A DNA stretch of 64,000 nt from Oopsacas minuta. Lineage: Eukaryota; Porifera; Hexactinellida; Lyssacinosida; Leucopsacidae. Positions 1 to 9,300 of the stretch are shown here, in pieces (position 1 is the first letter of the stretch; every line of letters starts with the position of its first letter). Both the position numbers and the translations under genes were made by a program. The notes under the pieces are model-generated. The model was given only the letters and a program-made list of their open reading frames with translations, did not search any database and was not told the DNA's origin. The DNA lies in NCBI GenBank assembly GCA_024704765.1, contig JAKMXF010000144.1, positions 372,001-436,000 on the forward strand, written 5' to 3'.

Positions 1-84
1 AATCTATGACTCTGAGTATATAGTCGGGTTTATCCGTGGGTAAATTAACGAGTAATACCCTTCCTACTCCACGATTCACCCTCT
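1..84 (-). CDS. possible partial exon at the left edge
   Basis: On the minus strand the sequence after a plausible TATAG acceptor (AG at 86-85) stays open to the window edge. One frame reads RVNRGVGRVLLVNLPTDKPD and then YILRVID, a non-repetitive, protein-like composition. No family is recognised. The rest of the gene would lie to the left of the window, with upstream exons possibly between 100 and 400. A 66-codon minus-strand reading frame at 106-306 could contain one of these, but I could not join it in phase. This is a weak call. Confidence 0.2.
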
Positions 85-431
85 CTATACACCACATTAT
101 TAAGACTACACATTATTTAAAAGTATTGGTCGTGTGTGGGTAGTAAATGTATTACCTACACCAGCTGCAGTAAAATTATATCTATTCTTTATCATTATTA
201 GAAATCTGCCGTCAAACAAGAAATTGCTTGACCTATTCCAGTGGTACTTACAGTCTTTTTGTCTGCTAAAAACAACTAAAATTGCTAATGATTTTTGAGA
301 TATCACGGGTGTTCAATTGCATGCAACCTTTGAACAAGTTCAAACTCAAGGCAGTGTGTATTTTAAGAATACAATAAAGTTAATAATTAGAAAGTGAAAA
401 AATTGATAAAAATTCCAGTCTATAAGCTATG

Positions 432-2516
432 TTATACATCACTTTCGAAAATGAATTTCTGCCTTAGAAGTGTAATCTTAGGAGCTCTTATTGGAGCAGG
501 TTCAATAGGAAATTCTGTAATAGAAGCTAATGCTGTAGATGTATATGAATGTTTAAGAGATCGCACGGAGAGTTTTCGTCTAGGTTCTGCAGGGTGTATA
601 TCTTCGAAATCTCCAATTAATTCACTTTCTCCTGTACTCGCCTCATCCTCATTGTCTGAATTCTCAATAGTTACATATTTCCGCATGTAATCTCTAAGCT
701 TTAACAAGACCTGGATCATTTTAAGTGCGTGAATTAGAGAAGTTTGAATGTGTTCGTCAACATTAAGGGTGTCATGCTCATTCCAATTCTTATCGCGAGC
801 ATGTTTCATTTTTTCTTGAAAAAACTTACATTTCACAGTATCCATGTTTTTCTTCATTTGCTTAGTGTCAGTCTCTGATAGATAAGTTTTGGTAATTATG
901 TCTAGATCTCTTCTCAAGATAACTAGGCAATGGACAAAGCCAATAGTCTTTGCGTCGCCTGTACGCCTCCTCTCATCCACATCTGCAAATAGCTCCTTAA
1001 ACCCAAACGATTCACCTTTCCTAATTATTGTTGGAAATATTTGTCTCTTCTCACTTCCCAGCTGCTCCAAAATAGTAACAGAACCTTTGGTAATAATAAA
1101 CATTTCTTTAGCAACTTCATTATACTGGTAGATGTATTCTCCAGGCAAAAAGTATTGATTTTCCATTCTAGGTATGAGATAGTTGAAGAAACTATGAGTC
1201 ATCTTCTTAAATATTTCCGGTTTGGTTACGATAGCGTAGTAGCTCTCCTTGTAGACATTCAGGCCAAGTTTTTTGGGGAAATATGTCAAAATTGTTTTCT
1301 CCAAAACATCAATTCGGTTATCGTATCCGTACTCGAAATAATCAGCGGCTTTTTCTTGTGAAGGATCTGAAGACGGAATTTTAGATAATCTAAATATTTG
1401 TTTTGCACGCTGGGACTTCACAAGAAATTGATTTCTTTGCCAATTCTTTATTCTAAGTGTTGATACAAACACTGCATAGAGATACGCCATATTCAATGCA
1501 GCAACAAAATGTGTTATAATCATGAAGAGGTATTGACTACTGTTAGTTGGCCTTCCTTGGTTGTGAATGTTTGTAATCATTACGAATCCCCAGTAGAAAG
1601 AGAACAAGATAGGATGAGTTTGAAATTTTCCTTCTATCACTTCAAAGTTTTGGAATATTCCGTTGGTTTCGTAACCTTGAATTCGATAGAAGGAATAGAA
1701 CGCAGAGCCGACGAGGTTAGAGAGTAGGAGAATTTGAAAGAGGGCCTTGAATTGTCGGAATCTTTGAGCAAAAGAAAATTTGCGTTCAATGAGAGAGCCA
1801 AACTGCAAAACTCTCCATATCTTCAAAAGTCTAAGAATTCGGAAATAAGGGTACGTGAAATCAGGAAAGAAGTACCGGACAACATCCACGAAAGGGACTA
1901 TTATCGAAAGTAGATCCACCCAGAAGGAATAAGTTTTGATATATCGTCTCAGCGTTTCTTTGAAGCTATCAATTCTATGTCCATCTGCTTTAGAAACGAA
2001 CTGCAAACGGCTCTGACAACAGACTATATCAACAACATAGACAATATCCGTCAGTATATCCATCAGGTAGAAAGCAAGGCTATCCTCTAACAGAATCGGG
2101 TTATTACTACCAACTTTCATATCTGAGACTAACAATACATTCCCGTATGCAATTCTCATAGGTATTGTTATGAAATTGTAAACAGCAGACAAACTGACGA
2201 TTAACATCCACCAGAAATACAGCTGACCGTATTCATCTAATGTAAAGCTGAGGACAGTTTTAGAATTGTAAGGCTGCTCAAAGTGGATTCCTAATGTTAG
2301 TTCAATGAACTTTTGCTTGCCTTTCAAGTTATAGTTTGTCCCCTGTGAATACCATTTTGTAGAAGATTCTATTTTCACTTCATCTTCAGAACTTGATGAA
2401 TCGTCTTGTCCAACGTGAGAGCCTAAAATATGCAATTTCGAACTTTCGAAGCTAAGAGCCGAGGTAATGCTGTTTCTCCCATTACTTGACGGAGTTTCTG
2501 GTATTGGTGAGGCCAT
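432..2516 (-). CDS. cyclic-nucleotide-gated (CNG-type) channel with atypical pore
   Basis: Single-exon gene of 694 residues that resembles CNG cation channels. In order: an acidic serine-rich cytosolic N terminus, S1 about residues 98-125, S2 about 148-166, S3 about 196-216, an arginine-rich S4 (FRILRLLKIWRVLQF, 225-239), S5 about 258-277, a pore loop about 301-325, S6 about 328-355, a C-linker and a cyclic-nucleotide-binding fold about 455-540 (FLPGEYIYQYNE, then GESFGFKELF and RRRTGD). The channel would sit in the plasma membrane and open when cNMP binds. Two functional sites differ from the family: the filter position normally GET reads HNQ (318-320), and the FGE of the phosphate-binding cassette reads FGF (504-506). 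Arg and Thr of the cassette (RRT) are kept. It is divergent from the ML genes, with about 280 bp between. Family assignment is confident; conduction and ligand gating are uncertain. Confidence 0.88.
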   Translation of the reverse strand: MASPIPETPSSNGRNSITSALSFESSKLHILGSHVGQDDSSSSEDEVKIESSTKWYSQGTNYNLKGKQKFIELTLGIHFEQPYNSKTVLSFTLDEYGQLYFWWMLIVSLSAVYNFITIPMRIAYGNVLLVSDMKVGSNNPILLEDSLAFYLMDILTDIVYVVDIVCCQSRLQFVSKADGHRIDSFKETLRRYIKTYSFWVDLLSIIVPFVDVVRYFFPDFTYPYFRILRLLKIWRVLQFGSLIERKFSFAQRFRQFKALFQILLLSNLVGSAFYSFYRIQGYETNGIFQNFEVIEGKFQTHPILFSFYWGFVMITNIHNQGRPTNSSQYLFMIITHFVAALNMAYLYAVFVSTLRIKNWQRNQFLVKSQRAKQIFRLSKIPSSDPSQEKAADYFEYGYDNRIDVLEKTILTYFPKKLGLNVYKESYYAIVTKPEIFKKMTHSFFNYLIPRMENQYFLPGEYIYQYNEVAKEMFIITKGSVTILEQLGSEKRQIFPTIIRKGESFGFKELFADVDERRRTGDAKTIGFVHCLVILRRDLDIITKTYLSETDTKQMKKNMDTVKCKFFQEKMKHARDKNWNEHDTLNVDEHIQTSLIHALKMIQVLLKLRDYMRKYVTIENSDNEDEASTGESELIGDFEDIHPAEPRRKLSVRSLKHSYTSTALASITEFPIEPAPIRAPKITLLRQKFIFESDV

Positions 2517-2792
2517 CGAGTGATGTTATAATGCTAACTTAAATACGAAAAGCATGTAATAATTAAAATCACCAGATTGCCTGTTTACCGAGAATCTTAT
2601 TACTATGTGGCACGAGTTAGCTATGAACTCCCTCGTGTCATTTCTAATGTATTAGTTACACAAAGAGACATCGCTAGTTACAGAATAGTACACAAGTATG
2701 TATAGTTCACTTGAGCAACGTGATTTAAGGAAATTAGCAAACTAAACTTCTTAATATAACAAGTAGAAATCAGGAAGAATAAATACATTTCA

Positions 2793-3233
2793 ATGTTTTA
2801 CTCATTAGCAATAACTTATCTGCTTTGTATCATCGTATGTAGAGGGATTAGTGAAGGGGACATTAGTTGGAGGAATTGTAACAGCTCTTGGAGTGTCGCA
2901 AATGTGTTAGACGTGTCATTCAATCCTAATCCACCAAAAGCCCATCATCACTTCATAATAACCACTCGTACTGAATTTCGCAGAGAGGTATCAGATGGAC
3001 AAATGGCTTTAATAATTTTGCATGAAGGAGAGCCAGTCTTGAATCAAACAATGCAGTTTTGTGAGTTTAGTAACGATATAGGGTTACCCTGTCCTATTAT
3101 ACCTGGTATACATACGAAATCTACACAAGTATATTTATTTTGGCCAGAAGGTTCATACATTGGAAAGCTAACGGGTTGGGATTCACATTCTCAACTTGTG
3201 TGCGTTGAATTTCATTTTGAAGTAGATGATTAA
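2793..3233 (+). CDS. secreted ML-domain (MD-2/NPC2-like lipid recognition) protein 1
   Basis: Intronless, 146 residues. An N-terminal hydrophobic signal peptide (about residues 1-19) is followed by a single ML domain: the first cysteine in a WRNC context, a DVSFNPNPPKAHH strand that matches the family's NPxPP pattern, FCEF, LPCPI and a final VCVEF strand. There are four mature-domain cysteines, enough for two disulfides. ML proteins bind single lipids such as sterols, phospholipids or lipopolysaccharide in an immunoglobulin-like sandwich, outside the cell or in lysosomes. It is the first of a local tandem family, and a decayed copy lies at 4090-4380. The ligand cannot be predicted. Confidence 0.82.
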   Translation: MFYSLAITYLLCIIVCRGISEGDISWRNCNSSWSVANVLDVSFNPNPPKAHHHFIITTRTEFRREVSDGQMALIILHEGEPVLNQTMQFCEFSNDIGLPCPIIPGIHTKSTQVYLFWPEGSYIGKLTGWDSHSQLVCVEFHFEVDD

Positions 3234-3279
3234 GAATAATAAATATTCAAAAACTGTCATTTTGATAATTTTATTACAC

Positions 3280-3410
3280 TCAACTCTCGTTATACCGAGT
3301 AGTCTTAAAGTGTACTAATATGTTCGCAAACCGTCAAAGTAACATAATTTTCACAGGTTATATCGAAGTGATTATTGCGGACCTTTGAGCTTCGATATGA
3401 CAGGAGTTGA
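3280..3410. repeat. MITE-like element, family B (131 bp)
   Basis: Left end TCAACTCTCGTTATACCGAG and right end CTTCGATATGACAGGAGTTGA form imperfect terminal inverted repeats of about 20 bp. The inner motif GACCTTTGAGCTTCGATAT recurs at 40479-40565 and 45057-45119, and a half copy lies at 17684-17707. It sits between two ML genes. It has no coding capacity, so a non-autonomous DNA transposon is the likely origin. Confidence 0.6.
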
Positions 3411-3496
3411 TTGTATTATTAATATTGCCACCTGGGTTATAATATGTACCGACTGTATCTAACATTCCTTAGTATATACCTTAGTAACGTATAGCA

Positions 3497-4012
3497 ATGA
3501 AAGGAAGTTTGTTTGTTCTACTACTCTCTGTGTGGGTTGTGTTAAGTATGGGGAAAGTGTCCGTTATAGAATATGACGTGGAAATACTCCCAGCTATCTC
3601 TCTTAATGCTGCTATCCCTGTTAATGTTAACGAGGTAGGAGATATTTGGACTAACTGTGGGAAGGCAGGTGATGGAGTAGAGATCATAAGCGTGAAGATT
3701 ACCCCTGACCCACCTAAGAAGGGACAGAACGTTACAATAGTAGCCTCAGTTAATGTGAAGGAAGAGATAACTGGTGGTAAGGTAAATGCAGGAATAAAAT
3801 GGGGAATTATACATTTGAATAAGTCGTTTGATTTATGTGAATTAGTAAAGAAAGCGGGAGAATCGTGTCCAATAGCAGCTGGGAAACAAATCAAAACGTT
3901 AACCCAAGTGGTTCCAAACAATACTCCAGGGGGACACTACACTGGGAAGATAACAGTGCAGGATCAGAATGGGAAAGAGTTGGGATGTATAGGCATTGAT
4001 TTGCATCTGTAG
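3497..4012 (+). CDS. secreted ML-domain lipid-recognition protein 2
   Basis: Intronless, 171 residues. It has a clear signal peptide (LFVLLLSVWVVLSMG), then a 30-residue spacer (VIEYDVEILP...) before the ML domain, which starts at WTNCGK and contains ITPDPPKKGQ, LCEL, SCPI and a closing LGCIGIDL strand. The DPPKKGQ turn and the spacing of the four cysteines are typical of ML proteins. It is a tandem duplicate of the gene at 4541: about 50 bp of leader and the first 57 codons are nearly identical, after which the copies diverge sharply. The start is the ATG shared by both copies. Predicted secreted; ligand unknown. Confidence 0.85.
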   Translation: MKGSLFVLLLSVWVVLSMGKVSVIEYDVEILPAISLNAAIPVNVNEVGDIWTNCGKAGDGVEIISVKITPDPPKKGQNVTIVASVNVKEEITGGKVNAGIKWGIIHLNKSFDLCELVKKAGESCPIAAGKQIKTLTQVVPNNTPGGHYTGKITVQDQNGKELGCIGIDLHL

Positions 4013-4089
4013 ATAGATATGTACGAATTTTAGTTATTTTATTCTCTCCGTTTTGGCAGTGTGATCCATAAGTTTTAGAATTTTTAACT

Positions 4090-4380
4090 TAACTACTTTG
4101 TATCGTCGTGAGTGGAGGGAATAGTGAAGGGGACATTAGTTGGAGGATTGTAACAGCTCTTGGAGTGTCACAAAAGTGCTAGATGTGTCATTCAATCCTA
4201 ATCCACCAAAAGCCTATCATCACCTCATAATAACCACTCGTACTGAATTACGAGGAGAGGTGGACAGACCCTCCTTCATGCAAAGTCTTTAATGCCAGAT
4301 GGACAGATGGCATTAAAGATTTTGCATGAAGGAGAGCCAGTCTTGAATCAAACAACGCAATTAGTGAGTTTAGTAACACA
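4090..4380 (+). pseudogene. decayed copy of ML gene 1
   Basis: This stretch closely matches 2825-3085 inside ML gene 1: it shares AGTGAAGGGGACATTAGTTG and TCATTCAATCCTAATCCACC. It has lost its start and carries a one-base deletion (TTGGAGGATTG against TTGGAGGAATTG), an extra fold-back insertion at 4271-4334 and a collapsed 3' end. It lies just upstream of ML gene 3, as ML gene 1 lies upstream of ML gene 2, so a two-gene unit was duplicated and one member died. Confidence 0.82.
4271..4334. repeat. 27-bp inverted repeat inside ML pseudogene (template-switch scar)
   Basis: The left arm 4271-4297 and the right arm 4308-4334 are reverse complements over 27 bp with one mismatch, separated by a 10-bp loop. 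The right arm is ancestral, because it aligns with functional gene 1 near 3015-3042. The left arm is therefore a newly made inverted copy, as expected from a polymerase fold-back template switch. Confidence 0.8.
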
Positions 4381-4540
4381 AAAAATTGTGAAATAGCGCA
4401 CCGGGGAATACATATGTATGTATGTTGAATATATATAATGAAATGTGTTTAACGAGTAAAACTGAAAATAGAACCGCGATTAGTAAATATTACCGACAGT
4501 ATCTAACATTCCTTAGTATATACCTTAGTAACGTATAGCA

Positions 4541-5062
4541 ATGAAAGGAGGTTTGTTTGTTCTACTACTCTCTGTGTGGGTTGTGTTAAGTATGGGGAAA
4601 GTGTCCGTTATAGAATATGACGTGGAAATACTCCCAGCTATCTCTCTTGATGCTGCTACCCCTGTTAATGTTAACGAGGTAGGAGATATTTGGAGTGACT
4701 GTGGGAAGGCTAGTGATGAAGCGAAGATCGTTAGCGTGACGATTACTCCTGACCCACCTAAGAAGGGACAAAAACTTACAGTAAAAGCCTCATTTGGAGT
4801 GAAGGAAAATGTAACAGGTGGTACGGTAAAAGTACAAATAAAATGGGGAGTAATAACTGTTCTTAGCAAGTCTTATGGTTTATGTGACTTAGTAGATGAA
4901 ATGGGAAAAATGTGTCCAGTAGCAGAAGGAACAATAGAATTTACGAAAGAGGAAGCGATTCCAAGCCTTTCTCCAGGTGGAGGATACACAGGGAAGATAA
5001 TAGCGGGGGATCAAAATGGGAAAGAATTGTTATGTATAGATCTTAAATTTGACTTATCATAA
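4541..5062 (+). CDS. secreted ML-domain lipid-recognition protein 3
   Basis: Intronless, 173 residues, paralogue of the gene at 3497. The signal peptide and spacer are almost the same, including IEYDVEILPAISL. The ML domain (from WSDCGK, with ITPDPPKKGQKL, LCDLV, MCPVAEG and LLCIDLKFDL) differs at many lipid-facing positions, so the two proteins may bind different ligands. Cysteines are conserved. The upstream 50 bp (TATCTAACATTCCTTAGTAT and onward) match those of ML gene 2, so both genes probably share control signals. Confidence 0.85.
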   Translation: MKGGLFVLLLSVWVVLSMGKVSVIEYDVEILPAISLDAATPVNVNEVGDIWSDCGKASDEAKIVSVTITPDPPKKGQKLTVKASFGVKENVTGGTVKVQIKWGVITVLSKSYGLCDLVDEMGKMCPVAEGTIEFTKEEAIPSLSPGGGYTGKIIAGDQNGKELLCIDLKFDLS

Positions 5063-5249
5063 AGTACATTAGTTATTTACTCTCGTGACTTTTAGCAGTG
5101 TGTTAGTATTATTAGTACTTTAGAGTGTGTAGCGTATCTTCTTAATTGTAAACTGACATCCTTTTATAATCTACAATCTGTGTTTTATTATTGGGATATG
5201 ATAAGCTTACAGGTTAATCTATTATTAACCTTTCATTCGGTAGAAAGGA

Positions 5250-6269
5250 ATGTCAAATAACGCTAGGAGGCCATCTCTACAGATACGAGATCTTATGGCA
5301 CGACTGGTGTCTGTCGGGTGTCCATTCATGACAGGGGTGGAAGAGAGCTGGGTTAACGATTTGGTGTTTGAGGTGGGAGAGTCACGTGACAGAATTATCA
5401 AGTGGCTACTAGAGGAAGTGTTAGTTGGCGGTATTGATAAAATTGAGTATGGGACACATATAGGTGGCGGTAAGCAGAGCGACAACAAAAGTCAAATAAC
5501 CAAACTAACTTATATATGCTCTTGTCTGGGTCTATGTGAAGTGAGTGATACCGATTTAGTTTCAGGTGTCCATAAAACACCCGCACAGCTTCTATTTATG
5601 ACCAGACTATTGTCAATGGTTGAAACACTTAGAGAGAATAAATGTGTAGAACCTATTGTACAAGGTAGAGAGTTAGTGGCAGAGATGAGTCAAGAAGAGC
5701 TGAGGGAAGTAACAAATAAAGGAGAAATTGATCTCATACCGGGAGATATTAAGAAATATATAGAGCTTGATAGTTTAACAGAAGTAGAGGGAACAGATGG
5801 GAAGCAAGGTGTGAAAATTGTGTCGTTGTTAACAGAATTAGCACATGAGGCAGGGAATATTGAAACTGAAATTTCAAAACAAACAAAGGAAATAGAAAAG
5901 TTGGGAATTAGTCAGGAAGAGGTGAAAGAGTATAAAGATCTTATACACGGAAACAGAATGGAATGTACTACGAAAATAAAAAGCATTTCTGCTTCAATGC
6001 AAAACCTAAAATTGTTATTAATTAATTTTACAGATTTCTACACTATAGAAGTGGAACCGGAACTAATCAGGCGCAAATTCACACCTCTCCAGACTGAGCT
6101 GGGACTTGAGATAGTTCAGGCACACTCTGCTCTCAGAAATAATCTCGAATTATTTGAGAAGGCAAAAGAATTAATAAAAAGCGCTAAGCAGATTACACTG
6201 CTGAATGAAAGTAAAGATCAATTCGGAAAACTTGGAGAACTAGCTTCTGAAATAATCACTTCTTTATAA
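5250..6269 (+). CDS. HAUS7: HAUS augmin-like complex subunit 7 homologue
   Basis: Intronless, 339 residues. The N-terminal half follows the HAUS7 pattern: VGCPFMTGVE (human NCPFLEG), RDRIIKWLLEEV, then ITKLTYICSCLGLC and QLLFMTRLLSMVETL (human QLHFMDQLL). A mostly helical coiled-coil region follows to the end. Length is close to the human protein. Augmin binds spindle microtubules, recruits gamma-tubulin and branches new microtubules; HAUS7 pairs with other HAUS subunits to form the microtubule-binding end. It converges tail-to-tail with the WD40 gene, with only about 75 bp between stop codons. The assignment rests on pattern recall and is probable rather than certain. Confidence 0.7.
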   Translation: MSNNARRPSLQIRDLMARLVSVGCPFMTGVEESWVNDLVFEVGESRDRIIKWLLEEVLVGGIDKIEYGTHIGGGKQSDNKSQITKLTYICSCLGLCEVSDTDLVSGVHKTPAQLLFMTRLLSMVETLRENKCVEPIVQGRELVAEMSQEELREVTNKGEIDLIPGDIKKYIELDSLTEVEGTDGKQGVKIVSLLTELAHEAGNIETEISKQTKEIEKLGISQEEVKEYKDLIHGNRMECTTKIKSISASMQNLKLLLINFTDFYTIEVEPELIRRKFTPLQTELGLEIVQAHSALRNNLELFEKAKELIKSAKQITLLNESKDQFGKLGELASEIITSL

Positions 6270-6345
6270 TGATATTAATCACATTCTAGCCAGATGTGAT
6301 AATTGAATAGCTAAATATACATACATAATTATCATACTCACATAT

Positions 6346-9300
6346 TCATAGGGTATCTGTAGAGAAATACTGTAGAGTACAATCTGAGCTTAGAGTAGCT
6401 AACCTCCCTTCTCCTCCTGATAAACTATACCAGTTTAATCCCTCCACAGATCCAAGATGTATTCTAATAGCTATCAGCTGTTTACCAGCTGTGACGTCAT
6501 AGAACACAATGTGTCCATTCTGTGTGACACACGCTAGGAGGTGGCTGTGTGGCAGAGGTGAGAAACACATATATGTAAGTGTGTACCATCCGTATACCCC
6601 AGCTGTTTTTATGGTGTGTAGAGTAATGTATGTCTGACCACAATGAAGGACAACAGTTCTATCATCTGAACAGCTTGCTAGGAGAGAACCTCTACTCGTC
6701 TGCTTCCAGTCAACAGCTGTAACAGCTGCTGAATGACACAAAAAGGTGTGAAGTGGCACGCCAGTGGTGTTATATTCCCAGACACGTACAGATGTGTCCT
6801 CAGAGGCTGTTGCTAATCTCTTATCATCTGGACTCCAGCACACACTCCATACCTCACCGCTTGTCTGCTCATGTGCATAGAACAATAGTATAGGAGAGGG
6901 TATCTATAGAATTGTGATTACACAGTAAACTCCTGCTTATACAGAATTATGAATTGTACAATTATGCTCCCAAACCATCGAAGTTCCATATTTGGACTTG
7001 ACTGTACCTAAATGTACTTGTATTAATTCTCACCTCTGATTTACTTAGACTGAATATACCCAGCTGTCCTTTCGATGTTCCTACAGCTAATTGATCAGCT
7101 GACATACTTAACCTCATATGTAGCACACTACCTTGTAGAATACAGAATCTATCTGGTGGATTCCATGTCACACTATCCCATCTATAAATACTACCATCCA
7201 AGCATCCAATCAGAATACCAGATTCCTTCGTCCATATGATACATCTAAGAGGATTTGACAGCTTATACTCATGTGTCAGAGAAGTGGTCTCTGCCCACAC
7301 AGCCACATTACCAGTTATGTCACCAGCTACTAGCTCTCCTCCATCAGGATTATGACTCAGTCCAAGACAGGTTATTTTATACCCCTGAATCTGACCAATC
7401 AGCTTACAGCTGTTTTTATCCTTATCCACTTGTAATAAACTAAGGTAAGATGGTCCAGCCAGCCAAATAGTGGCGCCCTCTGCCCCCCAACTCATTTTAA
7501 GCGCCTGTTCTACTGGCGCCTTTATTTCCTGCACTTGCTTTCCATCCATAGTCCACCAAATCAAGCTCTCATTAGAAGTAGAAAATACGATTTCACCGCC
7601 ATCAATTAACAGAGATCTAACAGAGTTTTGGAGCTCAAAATCTTTACATTTCAGGTTAGAAGTGTGCACAACTACAATCCATCCTCTGTCTAATACAAGT
7701 AACATTCGTCCATCCATAACAGGCCCTATAGGACCATGGATACTTACAGTATTCATGAATTATAATAATTATATCTTGCCTATATATATAGCAGCAGTAT
7801 GCTTTATACTTTTACTACTGATGATTATTTCTTGAGATTGTATTATATCTCCTGCTACGTCAAGTCTATGTATGACGTCATTATTATTCTGTCTCTCCTC
7901 CACTGCTAGGATCTCCCCACTGACGTCACTGAATTCACACATACTGAATGAGTTCACATAGTCTCCTGTCTGACCAGGTCCTACATCTAATAATGCAAGG
8001 CTTATAAGTTATAACTGTATGCATAGTGTAATTACAGTCAATCCGGTTATAAGAGCATGCAGGATAAAAAAAGGACTATTTTCTGAAAACAGTTCTCATA
8101 TATTCCTGTATATTTATGCTGGTTATAAGGACATGTATTGCTACTCCCAAGATGGTCTTATAACCGTCACCTACTGTATTTCATATAATAGTATATAATA
8201 GCTTCTATGGGTCGCATCATAAAGAAGGGAGATAGAGGAATAGCTACACAATACATAACTCGTAATCAAGCTATCAAACGACTACAAGTAACTCTATCTG
8301 ATTATAGAAAAATCTGTATACTCAAGGGGATATACCCGCGGGAACCAAAGAAGAAAAGGCATTTAAAGAAAGGAACTAATAAGACCTACTATCATATCAA
8401 AGATGTACAGTACCTCTCTCATGAGCCTATTATTGATAAGTTCAGAGAATTCCGTGTGTACCTCAGACGTGTGAAGCGTGCTATAGGACGTAAGGACTAC
8501 TACACAGCTCATGAACTTAAGCTCCGTAAACCTACATATAAACTAGATCTAGTTATAAGAGAGCGTTATCCCACGCTACAGGACGCTCTGAGAGACCTAG
8601 ACGATGCCCTAAGTACTATAGCTCTGTTCAGTACTATGGCACAGATAGCAGGCGTGCAAGGATCTATAATACACGCGTGTACACGTCTGTTAGCTGAATT
8701 CCAGCTCTATGTCATAGAGACAAAATCTCTTAGAAAAGTATTCCTATCCATAAAAGGAATTTACTACCAATGCAGTATTATGGGAGAGATAATAACATGG
8801 ATAGCTCCACAGGAATTTACGACACGACGACCTGCTGATGTTGATTTCCGTCTGATGCTAACATTTGTTGAGTTTTATATTAACTTAATCGGTTTCGTAA
8901 ACTTCCACCTGTTCCAGAAACTTAACTTAACATACCCGCCCAAAATATCAGGACGGTTAGAAGCTCCCCCTCACCTGCATATACATAAGGCTCATAACTA
9001 TCAGTTCAAGTTTGAGAGATATGAAACACTGGATATGTTAACCTCTCTCAACCACTCTATAGAGGGAGCTGGTAAGTTTTCATTATAACCAAGTGCTCGG
9101 GTTTCATTTCGGTATAAGCAGAGTAAAAACAATTACTTCGAGTTATAGAGGGTGAAAATCACTCATTTGAACAGGAGTTTACTGTACTCCAAATAATGGA
9201 CATTTCTTCTGTCCAATTGAGCTATGCTTCTGGTGAATTTGTCTATTACTAGGAACGAATCTGGAGGAAGGAGATGACGAGCTGGATCCAGATCTTATGT

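Noticed and set aside
394-690. 98-codon plus-strand frame with a hydrophobic start
   Set aside because: It is antisense to the 3' end of the CNG channel and has no independent support.
9072-9252. snoRNA in the PES1 intron
   Set aside because: No paired C (RTGATGA) and D (CTGA) boxes with a terminal stem were seen.
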